In this document: in pieces, positions 1-11,400 of the stretch
How the letters are laid out: every line of letters begins with the position of its first letter
How positions within the stretch are numbered: position 1 is the first letter of the stretch
Program-made: the position numbers and the translations under genes
NCBI GenBank assembly: GCA_009746045.1
Contig: RPFO01000418.1
Location: 778,498 to 842,497 of the forward strand
Length of the DNA stretch: 64,000 bases
Source of the DNA: Mesostigma viride
Lineage: Eukaryota > Streptophyta > Mesostigmatophyceae > Mesostigmatales > Mesostigmataceae
Direction of reading: 5' to 3'
Notes under the pieces: model-generated
The model's database searches: none
What the model saw: the letters and a program-made list of their open reading frames with translations, nothing else
What the model was told of the DNA's origin: nothing

Positions 1-616
1 ACTGCGTCCTCGACGCCAGGCTGTTGAGCTGCGGGTTGGGGACGAACAGCTGCCCAGACGAGCTCAGCGGCTTGCGGCACTGCGGGCACTGGTTTCTGAA
101 CGTGTGAAGCTTGGTAGTGGCACAGGTGTCGCAGATGATGATGGAGCATGCGTGCGCGGGCTCGTTCTCCAGCATGAGAGTGACATACTTGTCTCTCTCC
201 TCCGCGCAAATGGCGCATTCGATCTTGCTCAAGTCCAGGACGAGCTTCGCCACCTTGAAAGTGTTCTCCAGATAGGGAAACACGTTGTTTCTTGTGTCGA
301 AGTCCCCGTGATTATCGTGCACGGGCACAGGCTTGTTAGCCCTGTGAAGCTGCCGTTGTTCAGCGGTCAGTTCTGCATGCACGGGTGTGTGGGGGCAAGA
401 AAACATAACAAGAAATGAGTACCAAAAGGCGGAAACGACAAGAAAAAGCGCTTTTGGGTGCAAAAAAACAAAGGCTCGTCACAAACCTGCTTCTCCAGTA
501 GCCGTGTTCCTCGCAGCACGTCGCTTTCCCCTGCCACTTCCACTGCCACTGCCACTAGCTCCAGTAACACCACGGCCAAAGTTGTAGCTAGCTGCGTATC
601 TGGGGCGGGAAGCCAT
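1..616 (-). CDS. RING-finger protein, spliced, 3' end outside window
   Basis: Probable E3 ubiquitin-ligase-type protein. Exon 1 is 616-487 and starts MASRPRYAAS, followed by a Gly/Ser run and a basic patch. A 114-bp intron (486-373) has a GT start and a GCATGCAG end. Exon 2 runs from 372 past the window edge, and the phase (1) closes exactly. Exon 2 encodes a RING-like set of cysteines: CAIC, then HAC, CDTC and CPQC, with the usual spacing of a C3HC4-like finger. An unspliced reading stops just inside the intron, which supports splicing. It diverges from the gene at 1451 and shares its repeat-filled upstream region. Known: RING fingers bind E2 enzymes. Inferred: ubiquitin-ligase role. Viral or host origin is undecided. 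Confidence 0.72.
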
Positions 617-825
617 ATCCAGTGAGAGAGTTTTGGTGTGCTGAGCTGATGTGAGGTGAGCGAGTGGCGAGGAGACGAGGAAGTCTGGTCTTTATACCTG
701 CGCAGGCCTTGGTTGACGAGACGGTCCCGTGGCTGCCAGGCTATCTACGTGGTCTTGCACGGGCAATCTGGCTACGTGGAAGCGCGTTCGTCGTTTATGC
801 GCCAAAACCTTATCCACGGGACGCG

Positions 826-1290
826 TTTTTTTACGTTACAAATCCCGTGGCAGCATAACGGTCAGAAATATCCGTCCACGGGGATTAAGGATTTTCGGTT
901 TTGAGCCCCGTGGCAGAGTAACTGTCGGATATTTCTGCCACGGGGAAAGATTTTTTACGTTACAAATCCCGTGGCAAAATAACGCTCGAAAATATCCGTC
1001 CACGGGGACAGAAAAAAAAACCGATTCGGGCCCCGTGGCAAATTAACTGTCGGATATTTTTGCCACGGGAAAAGATTTTTTACGTTACAAATCCCGTGGC
1101 AAAATAACGCTCGAAAATATCCGTCCACGGGGACAAAAAAAAATCCGATTCCGGTCCCGCGGCAAAGTAACTGTCGGATATTTTTGCCACGGGGAAAGAT
1201 TTTTTACGTTACAAATCCCGTGGCAAAATAACGCTCGAAATGTATGGCCACGGGAATTTTTTCCTCGTAACCGTCATACCGTTTCCCGTT
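826..1290. repeat. 125-bp tandem repeat with CCCGTGG/CCACGGG arms
   Basis: About 3.7 copies start near 826, 951, 1076 and 1200, each with TTTTTTACGTTACAAATCCCGT. Each unit holds two inverted pairs of the type CCCGTGGC...GCCACGGG separated by about 25-30 bases containing GAAAATATCCG or GTCGGATATTT. It fills the space between two divergent RING-type genes. It could be a regulatory array, a replication-related element or cruciform-forming DNA. The rest of 617-1450 holds looser copies of the same arms and no convincing gene. Confidence 0.9.
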
Positions 1291-1364
1291 ACAAACCTCG
1301 TGGCGAGCCACGAGCCGTCGATCTTCTGAATTCTTCTAGACCACGGGAATTGCAGCCCCGTGGG

Positions 1365-1371
1365 TATATAA
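1365..1371 (+). promoter_or_regulatory. TATA box for the gene at 1451
   Basis: TATATAA directly after CCCGTGGG and 80 bases before the ATG. Position and sequence fit a Pol II TATA box. Weakly conserved elsewhere in the cluster. Confidence 0.6.
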
Positions 1372-1450
1372 TGCAGGACTTGCACCACCTCGCCTCGCAT
1401 CCCACTCGCATCCACCCAGCTCTCTCAGCAACCAAAACCAACCAGCTCCA

Positions 1451-2716
1451 ATGGCTACCTCCTCCGCCATCTCTGCTCCTCGCCAGCGTGGGCCGCACAG
1501 TGCTCCCAAAGTCAAGAAAACTCGCCACTTCAACATTCTTTTCCACCCAGTCACCGGCGAGCATGCATGCGAAGTCCACCTTCCTGAGGCTTCTCGCAGC
1601 GTTTTGAACGACATGATGGATCACTACGAGACGAGCAACATCATGATGAACAAGAAGCGCATTCGCTGCGTCGGCTGCGACAAGATGAGGTCTCTCAAGC
1701 ACTTCTGCGAGTTTGACGAGGATTACAAGATGCGCAACAATCACAGCTTTTCCCCCTGCGACGGCCATTTCTGCGACTCGTGCGAGTACCTTCAGCAGAA
1801 CAACATGCTGAAGAGCATCCCCACGAAGGACTGCGCCAAGTGCAAGAAGCCGACTCGTGTGGATCTCCTCAAGATCGACTGCAACGGCAAGGCCGAGCAC
1901 TGCATCAGCTGCTGGGACCCCGCATTCGAGCAGTTCGCGTTCGAGCACGAGCGGACGAAGAAGAGGTTCCCCGAGCTGCTCCAGATCTACCCGGATATGG
2001 AGGACACCGCCGAGTTCATCAAGTGGCCCACGCCAGGCACCTACACCGTCTCTGAGCCGAACTTCGCTCTCACCGGCCCCACCGACCCTGGCAAGGTCAA
2101 CGTCAAGGTCGAGGAGCGCGACCAGCCCTTTCTTCGCGGTGGCTACAAGAGGAAGCAGGAGGACACAAACGACTACCTGAGGTCTTGCGGGCTGTTCAAC
2201 GACGCCATCAAGAAGCCCAAGGTCGACATCGAGAACTTCAAGAGCGACTTCACCAAGGAGATCTCCAGGATCAAGTGGGAGTGCGAGAAGCGCAACTATG
2301 TCTCCCACCTCAGCTTCGTCTCTTTCACGCTGTCCGAGTCCAACCTCACCAGCACCGTCACTCCCGGCACCAAGGAGTTCGAGCATCTGAAGAACAAGTT
2401 CTGCGGCGTCAAGGCTGCCAGCAAGCAGATGGGCTGCAACCACCAGTTGGACGTGCCCTCCAAGACCTGCAAGGTGTGCAACAAGAAGGCGCACTACCTC
2501 TTCACCGCCAACGGCCACAGCATCGACAACGACGTCGTCTGCAGCGAGTGCGTCCTCGACACTCTGCGGGAGGCTGGCACCAAGAGTGTCTCCTGCCCCA
2601 TCTGCGAGGGCAAGGACTCCAAGCACGACCTGTGCTTCCCGTTTTTCCGCTACGACTCCGCAGAGTCCTGCTATGCAGCTGTCATGAACCAACTGGCCGC
2701 CCCGCGTGCCCTGTAA
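1451..2716 (+). CDS. Two-module zinc-binding protein with C-terminal RING
   Basis: Intronless, 421 aa. The N-terminal module (residues about 73-154) has repeated Cys pairs: CVGC at 73-76, C86, C103, CDSC at 108-111, CAKC at 128-131, C144 and CISC at 151-154. This suggests several zinc sites. The C-terminal module is RING-like: C340/C343, H356, C364/C367 and C382/C385. The middle is charged (residues 170-310). The start is the first ATG after the TATA box at 1365, in a CCAATGG context, and TGTACAATTAAAG follows the stop. With the divergent RING gene and the F-box-like neighbour it suggests a ubiquitin theme. The specific family is not recognised. Confidence 0.8.
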   Translation: MATSSAISAPRQRGPHSAPKVKKTRHFNILFHPVTGEHACEVHLPEASRSVLNDMMDHYETSNIMMNKKRIRCVGCDKMRSLKHFCEFDEDYKMRNNHSFSPCDGHFCDSCEYLQQNNMLKSIPTKDCAKCKKPTRVDLLKIDCNGKAEHCISCWDPAFEQFAFEHERTKKRFPELLQIYPDMEDTAEFIKWPTPGTYTVSEPNFALTGPTDPGKVNVKVEERDQPFLRGGYKRKQEDTNDYLRSCGLFNDAIKKPKVDIENFKSDFTKEISRIKWECEKRNYVSHLSFVSFTLSESNLTSTVTPGTKEFEHLKNKFCGVKAASKQMGCNHQLDVPSKTCKVCNKKAHYLFTANGHSIDNDVVCSECVLDTLREAGTKSVSCPICEGKDSKHDLCFPFFRYDSAESCYAAVMNQLAAPRAL

Positions 2717-3198
2717 ATAGTTCAGAGAATCTCTCTAGTCCCGTGGACTTGTGTACAATTAAAGAGTAATTATATTTTTAATGAAAACAATTCACACGAA
2801 CATCATGTCTTATTTTCCATGCTTGCAATCAAAGTAAAATTAACAATTGCACACGTCCCAAGTGTCCAAATTTAATAATACTTAGCCGTTGAGACTTGGC
2901 AAAAATTTGAATTTGCGCGGTTTTAGATTTATACTTCTGGCGCCGTCACCACGGGAAATGGCACGTGCCACGTGGCAGAATCCCGTGGACGTGCACCGGT
3001 CCGTACTCGCGCCGCGCCGTTCCGTATTTGCGCCGCGCTTATCCACAGGACGCGCGCGTCGCGCTCGCGCCGCGCTTATCCACAGGGCGCGGACCAATCC
3101 CGTGGCAGCTGTGGATATCCCTTCGTCTATTAAGTCGCGAGACGCAACAACTCTCGCAGCTATCCTCCTCTCCATCCACCACTACCACGAAAACAGCT
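2717..3198. other. Intergenic spacer with CCCGTGG motifs
   Basis: AT-rich 3' region of the upstream gene, then a GC-rich stretch at 2940-3115 with several CCCGTGG/CCACGGG sites and a duplicated CGCGCCGCGCTTATCCACAG segment. It is likely the promoter region of the gene at 3199. No ORF in it looks real. Confidence 0.6.
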
Positions 3199-3917
3199 AT
3201 GGCTGACTCCGCAAAACCAGCTATGGCTGCCACCTTCGACAGCCTGCCTGCAGAAATCGTGCACCGCCTCGTGGAGCTCTCGTGGCCCAAACTGTGTGGA
3301 ATCAACAAGGCCACGCAGGTCCAGTTTGAGAAGGTGAAAGAGGAAAAGACGATCGAAGCCACTGAGCTGCTGAATGCCATTGAGAAGGAGATTCAGATGC
3401 GCTCCCGCAGACGCCGAAGGAACCCTGGCGAGCTGCGCCACATGACTTCATGCGATCTCAAGATGTGCAAGCGGTTGCTGATTGGCAAGAAGCCCTATAT
3501 CTTTCTCCGTCAAGCGAAGAGGTGGGTCGCCGAGGCTCACTGCTACAGGAAGCATCTGGCGTGCCTTGCCCAGAATGTGTTTGACAAGATGTTCTGGGCT
3601 GTCATCGTCTTCGGACACGACGCTGACCTTGTCGCTCACGAGTACATCAAGTCCGTGCCGGATCTCGAGAAGGAACGCACGGCAGAAGAGCACGGGCTCG
3701 AGCTCATCAATCGCATGAAGGAGGCGGTGCGCAAGGCCCTCGAGACAAGCGTGGCTCCTCACCACCGCCCCCCCGGATGCAGAAGATGGAGGAACTGTGC
3801 AATTGGGAGTTAGACGTGTGGAAGAACCAACTGGCCAATGGCTATGTCAGCTGCAGGGAGTGCAGCCTTTTGAAGCCAAGCCATGAACGGAAGAAGGCGC
3901 ATGCGATGTACAAATAA
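3199..3917 (+). CDS. F-box-like protein with a frame break in a C run
   Basis: The start is chosen at MADSAKPAMA after the spacer; the longer upstream reading is GC-repeat sequence. Residues about 13-35 (FDSLPAEIVHRLVELSW) match the start of an F-box, which in known proteins binds Skp1 of SCF ubiquitin ligases. The rest is basic and helical and is not recognised. The open frame stops at 3813, but the next frame carries a good continuation (MQKMEELCNWELDVWKNQLA, then a CREC motif) to a stop at 3917. The frames would join if the seven-C run at 3768-3774 had one more C. TAATAAAAG follows the stop region. Either an assembly indel or a real truncation. Confidence 0.65.
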
Positions 3918-4466
3918 GTACTTCCACTCCTACATTGAGAAAAGGAGTGTTGAAATGATTACTGTATTTAATTTTCTAATAAAAGTGTTTACGTAAACAA
4001 AGAGTCCTCACATCTCATGCATTATAAATAGGCCAATTAACAAATGCAATAGGTACGTAGCATATACTAAGCATACAAAACAGGGTGCAAGTGACAGAAT
4101 TCAAAAAGACTTAGCCGTTTAGGAGCTACACTTACTAGCACGGCCCCCTTAGTGCCCAGGACTTGGTGAAAATTCGGGACTTTGCACAGAAACACGCCTA
4201 ACGCCGCGCCGGTACTGCGTACGACAGAAGTAAGGGCGTATGACACGGTGCTCGGGACTTGTGCAAATTTAATTACTGACAAAGTACGCGCACTTGACCA
4301 ATGCTAATTACTGTCAAAGTACCCACGGAGCGGTGCTAGGCACTGGGCCAATTGGCCCTTGCACAATGCATGCTCGGCCCCTAGCCGCAATGCAAAGGAA
4401 TTTATTAAGAATGGGTGGGATGAATTAAACTCCATAGCCGTCGACAGCAACTTGTAACGATCAAGG
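3918..4466. other. AT-rich intergenic spacer
   Basis: Contains a poly(A)-signal-like AATAAA at 3978 and diverged copies of a GACTTGTGCAAATTT/CTTAGCCGTT motif also found near 2880. No gene seen. Confidence 0.5.
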
Positions 4467-5381
4467 ATGAAAGACAACCTTGCAATTCTCATGAATCGTG
4501 CCAGTTACGAGACGATTCTCACGATATTCGGGAAGCGTCTCGACGATGATATTAAGTCGAAAGAGAGAGAGGTGAACGTTGCAGAGAGGGGTGTGAGGGC
4601 GGACAATCGTGACAAGAAACGTGCTTCAGACAGCAAGGCGCCTGCTGAAGATGCGAAGAATGACTCGTACGACCACTTTGATGTGTCCAAAATAATAGAT
4701 GCAAAGATGGTCGACAATGTTGTTGAGCTCCTTGTGGAGTGGTTTTACACAGACGAGGAGAGGCAGAAGGCCAACCGCCAGGGCAGATCGCTCCAGCGTT
4801 TTGACTGGCTGCCAATCTCAAATTTTGAGCCTGGATGCAACGAGATGATCATCAATTTCTGCAACACCTTCACTGGAACGCAGTCCGCCCAGTTTGCTAA
4901 GAAGTTTGGCACGAACCACGTTGCTATCAGAACGGCATGGATGGCTGTCATGCAGGAGAAGGCGGGGCAGGCGGAGGGGGGGAGCGAGCCTGCCTACAAG
5001 CGCACGAAGACCGAGCAGGTTTCGCGCGAGCGCACCCCTACAACCATTCCAAGCAAGCTCGGCGGGGAGAACCCCAAGAGCGCAGGCCACGGCCAGATGT
5101 TTGAGGATCCCCAGCGGGCTGCGATGGCCATCGGCATGAAGCTCAAGGCTAGCGAGAGGAAGCAGCAAGAGATCATGGCCGAGCTGGAAGCACTCCGTGC
5201 CGAGAAGGAGGCGTGGCAGGCCTCTGTGAAGCGAGCCATCGAGGTTGTCGACGACGACGATGCAATCCCGTTGGACGATGATCCCAAGGACGATGATCCT
5301 AAGGACGTGGATGCCAAGGATGGGCACAATGATGATGAGGAGGAGGAGCAGGAGGATAATGACGAGGGAAATGCACACTAG
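4467..5381 (+). CDS. Acidic coiled-coil protein, unknown function
   Basis: Intronless, 304 aa. Residues 1-70 are charged and helical. Residues about 75-170 form the only globular-looking part, with WFYTDEERQKANRQGRS, a FDWLPISNFEPGCNE motif and a conserved-looking FAKKFGTNH segment. Residues about 215-260 are a predicted coiled coil (KASERKQQEIMAELEALRAE). The C-terminal 50 residues are almost only Asp, Glu, Lys and Asn, with DDPKD repeats. Two AATAAA signals follow the stop (about 5486 and 5504). It is the last gene of the left cluster and in the same orientation as the two before it. No family is recognised. A DNA- or chromatin-associated role would be a guess from the acidic tail. Confidence 0.7.
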   Translation: MKDNLAILMNRASYETILTIFGKRLDDDIKSKEREVNVAERGVRADNRDKKRASDSKAPAEDAKNDSYDHFDVSKIIDAKMVDNVVELLVEWFYTDEERQKANRQGRSLQRFDWLPISNFEPGCNEMIINFCNTFTGTQSAQFAKKFGTNHVAIRTAWMAVMQEKAGQAEGGSEPAYKRTKTEQVSRERTPTTIPSKLGGENPKSAGHGQMFEDPQRAAMAIGMKLKASERKQQEIMAELEALRAEKEAWQASVKRAIEVVDDDDAIPLDDDPKDDDPKDVDAKDGHNDDEEEEQEDNDEGNAH

Positions 5382-8300
5382 ACAGCTATGGTAGTGTGGC
5401 AGCACCAGCACAGCCATGCTGGCTTTTTCTTGGTGGTGGCAGCACCAATACACGTGACAGAGTCCATTCATGCAATATAATCTGGAATAAAGAATTGTTT
5501 CATTAATAAATATCATTACATGTGTTTATTTCCATGCTTTACCACGAGGAATGCCATGTTATTGTGCATGCCTGTCAGCCCTCCAAAAGGGGGTCACTTT
5601 AGGTTTTTGTAGTATTTGTGGAGTGCCGTCCACTTGGAATTGGCGGCGGCGGTTGTGTTGGTCCGCGCCAAATTTGCTGAGATTTTGACAGCACACGTGG
5701 CTGTGGATTGTGGCTCTACGGCACACTTGGCATTACGGACTGCACCGTGTGTGTTTCAGCAGGTTGTGTCGCACTGGCTTGTGCGACGACGGTTCGTCAA
5801 TGGTTTAGCTGCGATAGTTCTAGCAAATTGACAATTGACAGCAATGCATTATGTGCCGATTTGTGAATGTCGGCACTGCCCACAGCTTGTCGTCTTGCAT
5901 GACGGCTGCCGCTAGGTTAAAAGGAGAAACGGGCAGCTTTCTCTTCTTTGGACGTTGTTCGTTTCAGTTCTTCACTCACAACGTCAGTTTTATGTTGTCG
6001 CCATGTGATGCACTAGGCGAACAATCCGGGTGCGGCCTCCGACATGGTCGCATTTGTGGTTCTTGTCATAATAAGAGGGACATGTTGATGGACTGAAGAG
6101 TCGGAGCAATGCATGCGTCATTTAGCTAAGGACGTGTACTTGGGTCGGATACCCACACAACGTTGGTGAGGATTCTAGGGGTCTTGATAGCTACTCCATA
6201 AATTGATATATTCTTTTCATGTCAGAATCATTGTTGTAACAAAAGCAAGGATGACTCTCATCGGGCAGATTAGGTAGCCTAGCACGGAGAGTGGGTGCAT
6301 GCTGTGACGCACCGCTCATCCCCTTCCCACCCTAACTAGACATAGCTACATCCATCCACGTGTGACCGTGTATGGCATTCATAGCGATTCGGGCCGAGGT
6401 GTCCACACCCCTGTAACTAGGACCTGGATAGCTTACACCATCCATTCCATCGGGCATGTTCCACTCCCACTGAGGACTTATGCTCACGTGACGCAGTCAC
6501 GTGTCCATTAATTAATTAATTAACTATTCCACCCGCCATGATTCCCATATTTATTTCCCTGAGGACTTAGCTCACGTGACGCAGTTACGTGTAAATTAAT
6601 TAATTAACTTATAAATGTAATTAATTAATTAATGTGCTACCCTAGAAAGGACGGGCTGAGCCCAGGGGAGCCCCGGGAGCCTCATGGTTTGTCTGTAATA
6701 AGGAGGCAGATGACACGTTAAGATAGGTGGCAGACGCGTTATGAAGGACACCACCCCAGCTAGTCGGTGGGGGCACCTGATGTGACCCAGTATGGCACTA
6801 AGCGATTCGGGCCGCAGCGCCCGCAACCCTGCAACTAGGAACTGGACAGCTACATCCGGGGGTTGTGGGTTAACCCTGGGAATGCCCCTAAAAACCCTCA
6901 GGCTCCGGGAGAGGCCTTTATATTCTCCCAAACCGGCGCCTCTAAATGTGTGTGTGTCCAAGCCTATCTGTGGGCTCTGGACCATGGGGCAGCCTTACTG
7001 CATCCGCTATGAGTAAGCCATGCTTTGCCCATGCAGAGAGCCACTCTCTGCTGAGATGCCATCATGCCCAAGCCATGGCCTAGCCATGATCATCTTTCAC
7101 CCCATGTCCGCAACTTTTCACAGCTGTTGGAGTACATGGTGGTGCAGGTACACCTCAATTGTGCACCCCGAGTAGGTGGCAGTTTTCACCAACGTACCAC
7201 CTGCAGGTTGTCGCCTAGAATGTATTGAAAACCATATGCCCCTTCTCAGGGATATGTGTTACATATCTTCCCAATGGAGGTATGTTCTTAATTAATTAAG
7301 TAATTGAATAATCCATCACAACAACCAGACCGATTCCAGCCGTGGTCAACCTGCCTACTTCGGCGATACTAGAATATCGCGTAGGTCCGTGCGTAGTATT
7401 CCTGCGCACTTAAGTCTAGTGGTGAGTCATCTTCTATAGATTCAGCAATATCGGACATATTGGCACCCCTCTTCGGTAAAGAGGTTTTTCGCAGTTGGGC
7501 TGTTTCGAAACGTTCAGTGAGATGCCTTCGGATCAGGAGACTCACACAGCCGCGAAATCATGCCAAAGGTCCTATGTTCGATTCCTTGCTGGTAGCTTCT
7601 AGGGTTTCTTACTTTCTGTGTTCCGCGGAATGTCAGATTTGGGCAGCTAGCATTTTCACGTTTGTTGCTTTCTGACGACAAATTAATTAATCCATCCATC
7701 CACCCCAACCCAGAGATTCACTTCCCTGAAGACGTGTGCTCACGCGACGCATCTACGTGTGAATTAATTCATGGAAGCCGCGTTGCTGTGTGTAGGAAGA
7801 CCTGCATGGAGGGAGAGAGAACGGTAACACAAAAGGGGCTGACCGGGTTGTGGATGGAAAGAGATAGCATGGGGCCGGGGGGAAATAAAGTATGCATACA
7901 TCCGTAATTCGGTCCCACCCTACTGATGTATGATTCATACACCTGCAGGAGATGCAGTTGTACACTTCTATCTTCAATTATTTAATGAATACATGCACTT
8001 TGAAAGCATGACTGCATGAACTGGCGTCCTGCCGTCGTGCCGCCGATGGCATCACCATGCAGTTGTCCCCCATCCAGCCTTCAAACATCGATGTTCTGGG
8101 TGAGACAGTTTCGTACATCGCTGCACTATCATCGCATCACACAGCCAACAAGATTCTTCATGTACAATTGAAGCCAATGCTGATACCTGCATGTGGCCCC
8201 CGTGGCCCTGTCCACCAGCACAGTCATGGAAGACCCAGCCAAAGCTGGGGCCACAAGAATTTACATAAGCGCCGCCAGCTACGTCCGTGGATATATGGGA

Positions 8301-8474
8301 TTGGCCCATACTGCAGGAGACCTCTATCCCCATAAGGTGGTGCATAACGGATCGATATACAGATATGTCTGAATGGGGACTCCCCGAGGTGCCCTCACAA
8401 ATGCATCCCACGCTCATGTTGGTAAGGGCACATTTCCTTACTCAAGTGTAGCATATCTGGTTCGGTAGCATGCA
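5382..8474. other. Repeat-rich spacer between left cluster and PIGK
   Basis: No convincing gene. Holds TTAATTAA-rich copies of an interspersed repeat (ACTTATGCTCACGTGACGCA near 6478, 6564 and 7738; relatives near 19855 and 32170) and a unit at about 6690-6780 that recurs at 31960-32040 and inverted at 30810-30880. The block CTCAGGCTCCGGGAGAGGC at about 6898 recurs at 19577. The stretch 5520-6100 is unique-looking and could contain the edge of the left cluster's element, but no inverted partner is visible. Confidence 0.6.
7020..7310 (-). repeat. LINE 3'-end relic
   Basis: Shares, inverted, the blocks of the LINE tail at 43125-43400: the GCAGAGAGT...CTCTCTGCTGAG segment, CCCTTCTCAGGG(A)ATATGTG and the TTAATTAATTAA terminus. 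No coding sequence remains. Confidence 0.55.
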
Positions 8475-11400
8475 TCAGCAGCAGGGTGCTCTGGACAAGG
8501 AGTACAAAAATGCTGCCAGGAAAAGCGAGAGCGCCACGAGGAAGGATGGCTCCTGCAACGGAGGCGTGGGCTCCCCTTTGCCTGGCACATCCCATTGTCC
8601 CCAAAAGCTCCACCATCGGTCCAGCAAGGGCTGTCCTTGAGAAATGGATCCTGAGCTCGCGCCCAAGGGTGAGCCTTGAGAGGACGTGACGGCTCCCGCC
8701 GGGATGCTATCTGTGGCGCTGGGAGCATTACAACTGTCACGCCGGTCACGCATGCCTTGACCATGGACGCAAGCATCACGCATGCCTTGACCATGAAGAC
8801 AAGCATCACCACCATGATTGGCCACATCGACACATCCTGGCATGCCCACCCAAGGTGAACCCGAAGCATCATGAGCAGGCCCACTTGGTGTCCTACAGGC
8901 ACCCGGCCGCCGTTTATAATCACCATTGACCGTCCGCAGCGGGTACACCGCAGGCAGCTGCTGCACCGCACTCACGTGGCCGAAGAAGTCGGTCACCGGA
9001 ACCTGCAGGCCGGTAGAGCATACCCATGACAGGTTACGCCGGCATAGTGTACCCCGGTAAAGTGTACGCAGACGCCGGTATAGTGTCCGCGGATACAGGG
9101 AATTTCGGTCAGTGATTCCGTGGAAATTGTTAGCAGCGAAAGGAGATGCTAACTGCCCTTGTAACACACAGGAAAAGGACTCCCAGCAGCTTCCAGCAGG
9201 AAAGGTGACAGCATATCGCACGTCAGTAAAGTCCTTCGAGTCAGGCGCATGCGAGGCATGAGTTACAATTAGCGCCATGGTGGGTGCATGGGATGAAGAG
9301 AGCCACCGGGTGTGGAGTGCCATGCAAGCAAGGGGCGAAATCTGCATCATGCATGAGCCAAAGAGACAGGCACTAGTGTGCACACAGATAGCAACCGATT
9401 AATCAACACCGTAATAATAATACTGGGCACAATAATAACAATAGCAGATACAAGAAAATTCATGAAGACAACACTGACCTCTTTTATTCATGTGAGGGGA
9501 AAGGGCGACGGGCTGGAGTGACAATTTGTGCAGTGATGGACATAGACCGTGATAGCTATAGAAACTTTGTCATTCATACAATGTGGTGAGAAAACATTGA
9601 TGGGTGAGGTCTTGTAGACCGCACGTTCTTAAAGTTCAAAAGACGTCTTTCTCGGGAGGTCGCGGAGAGTTAGCTTAAAGAGTGTGACTTGCTGGGGATG
9701 TTGTCCAGACCCCAAAATGGGCTATTTTTGGGGCAAATTTCTGATCAAAGACATCCACTCGGTTTGGGCGGCTACTAGTACGCTAGCAGCTCACATTCGC
9801 AGATGGCAAGGATGACATGTAAGGGCAGTAGGCATTGAGAAGGTCATTATTTGAAGAGGAGCCATGCAACACCGGCAAGCGACATGTTGTACACTAGACG
9901 TGACATGTGGCACACTACCACTACATGTTTGTGGCGTGTGTGCTTTTCGAAGTGTTGGTAACATTCTATACTGCCATGCAGAGAAAGGTTGTGTGCGTAG
10001 TCAAGGGTGCGGGGAGCTGGGTCCTGCCTTCCAGGAGCATCCCAAATCCATTGGTGATGCGCAGTATGGTTGGTTCGGTGGTGATGTGCAGTATGGTTGG
10101 TTAGTTAGGTATGTACCCGTATAAGGTTAGTTTCTGGAAGGGTTTTTTCCGCTTTTCTACAAATAGGTTTGTTTTTGTGAGGCAACCAGCCACCTACGAA
10201 GAGGTTTGTTTTGGTGAGGCAACCAACCATCTGCGAATAGGTTCGGTTCGGTGAGGCAACCAACCATCTGCGAATAGGTCTGTTTTGGTGAGGGAACCAA
10301 CCATCTCTCAGACCTGAAATAATGAAGATTCGGAGCCATAGGACGGTCATGCCTGTCCCTATTGAGTGCTGAATATCAAGTTCATGCCCGCTCATGCACC
10401 CATAATCGAAGGAGGCTCATGCGTTCCTCGGCTCTAGCCGGGGTAATTAACATTGAGTAATTAGCATAGAACCTACCCAAGCGCACAAAAACTGAGACAG
10501 AAATGTTGTCTCATGGAAAAACACTGACATCATCTCGTCTCGTCTCGTCGTTTTCCCTCGGCCCCCACCCTGTCCCTTCAGCCATCACACGCACCTTGCT
10601 CTTTGATCCCCCCCGCCCCCAACTTGTAACTTGACCACCACCCCCACCTCGTCCATCTATGAGCATACGCCTCAACAGCCTTCCTCCTTCCCCCTATCCC
10701 CTTTCTTGTCGCTTCCTCCCCCTCACACATCAAACGTTTCAGATAATATCCGACCTCATCCAGGCCGCGTGGGTAGAGATCGCTCCTGTACTCGGGCGTG
10801 GATGACAGCGGCGCGGAGCTCATCTTGGCGAAATACCTGCCAGGGAGCGGGTGGCAGAACGCGTGCGAAAACGCACAAGACAAACCCATCGGGCGCAATT
10901 CTCAGCAAATGCTTCACCATACCTCGCCAGCACATGGTTGCTGCACTACCTTGTCTCGTGTGGCGAGTGCGGCACCCGGCTCATGACGTGGCTTCAACTG
11001 CTAACTTGTGGCGAGGGGTACCGCATTGTAGTGGCGAACTTGTGTTGTGGCGCGTAACTTGTGGAAGTGAGGCGCACAGAATTGTACGCGTGGTGTCGCA
11101 CACGCCACATAAATAGATAAGCACGTAGACTGGGTCAAGCGGGTCGCCACATAGGCACCGGGCCAAGAAGCAAGGAGCGGACCACCAGGCAAACCAGCAA
11201 GGAGAGGACTGCCGGGCAAACCAGCATGGAGAGGGTCGCTGGGAAAAGCAGCAAGGAGAGGACTGCCAGGCGAAGAAGCCATGGGAGGACCTGGGACCGC
11301 CAAGGAGGGGAGCTGACCGGGGCTGGACCATGACGCAGCCATATGACGGCACGGCATGACGTCCTGGTATGGTTAAGGCGTCTCAAACCGTGGCCTTCAA

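Noticed and set aside
1289-2692. Minus-strand 467-codon ORF
   Set aside because: Antisense shadow of the GC-rich zinc-binding gene at 1451-2716, which has the Cys motifs, TATA box and poly(A)-like signal.
7500-7610. Possible tRNA with GTTCGATTCC
   Set aside because: T-arm flanks CTATG and CCTTG do not pair; no cloverleaf.
8475-9383. Minus-strand 302-codon ORF as a single gene
   Set aside because: Only two short pieces (9002-8976 and 8552-8475) are coding, as exons 10 and 11 of PIGK; the rest is intron.
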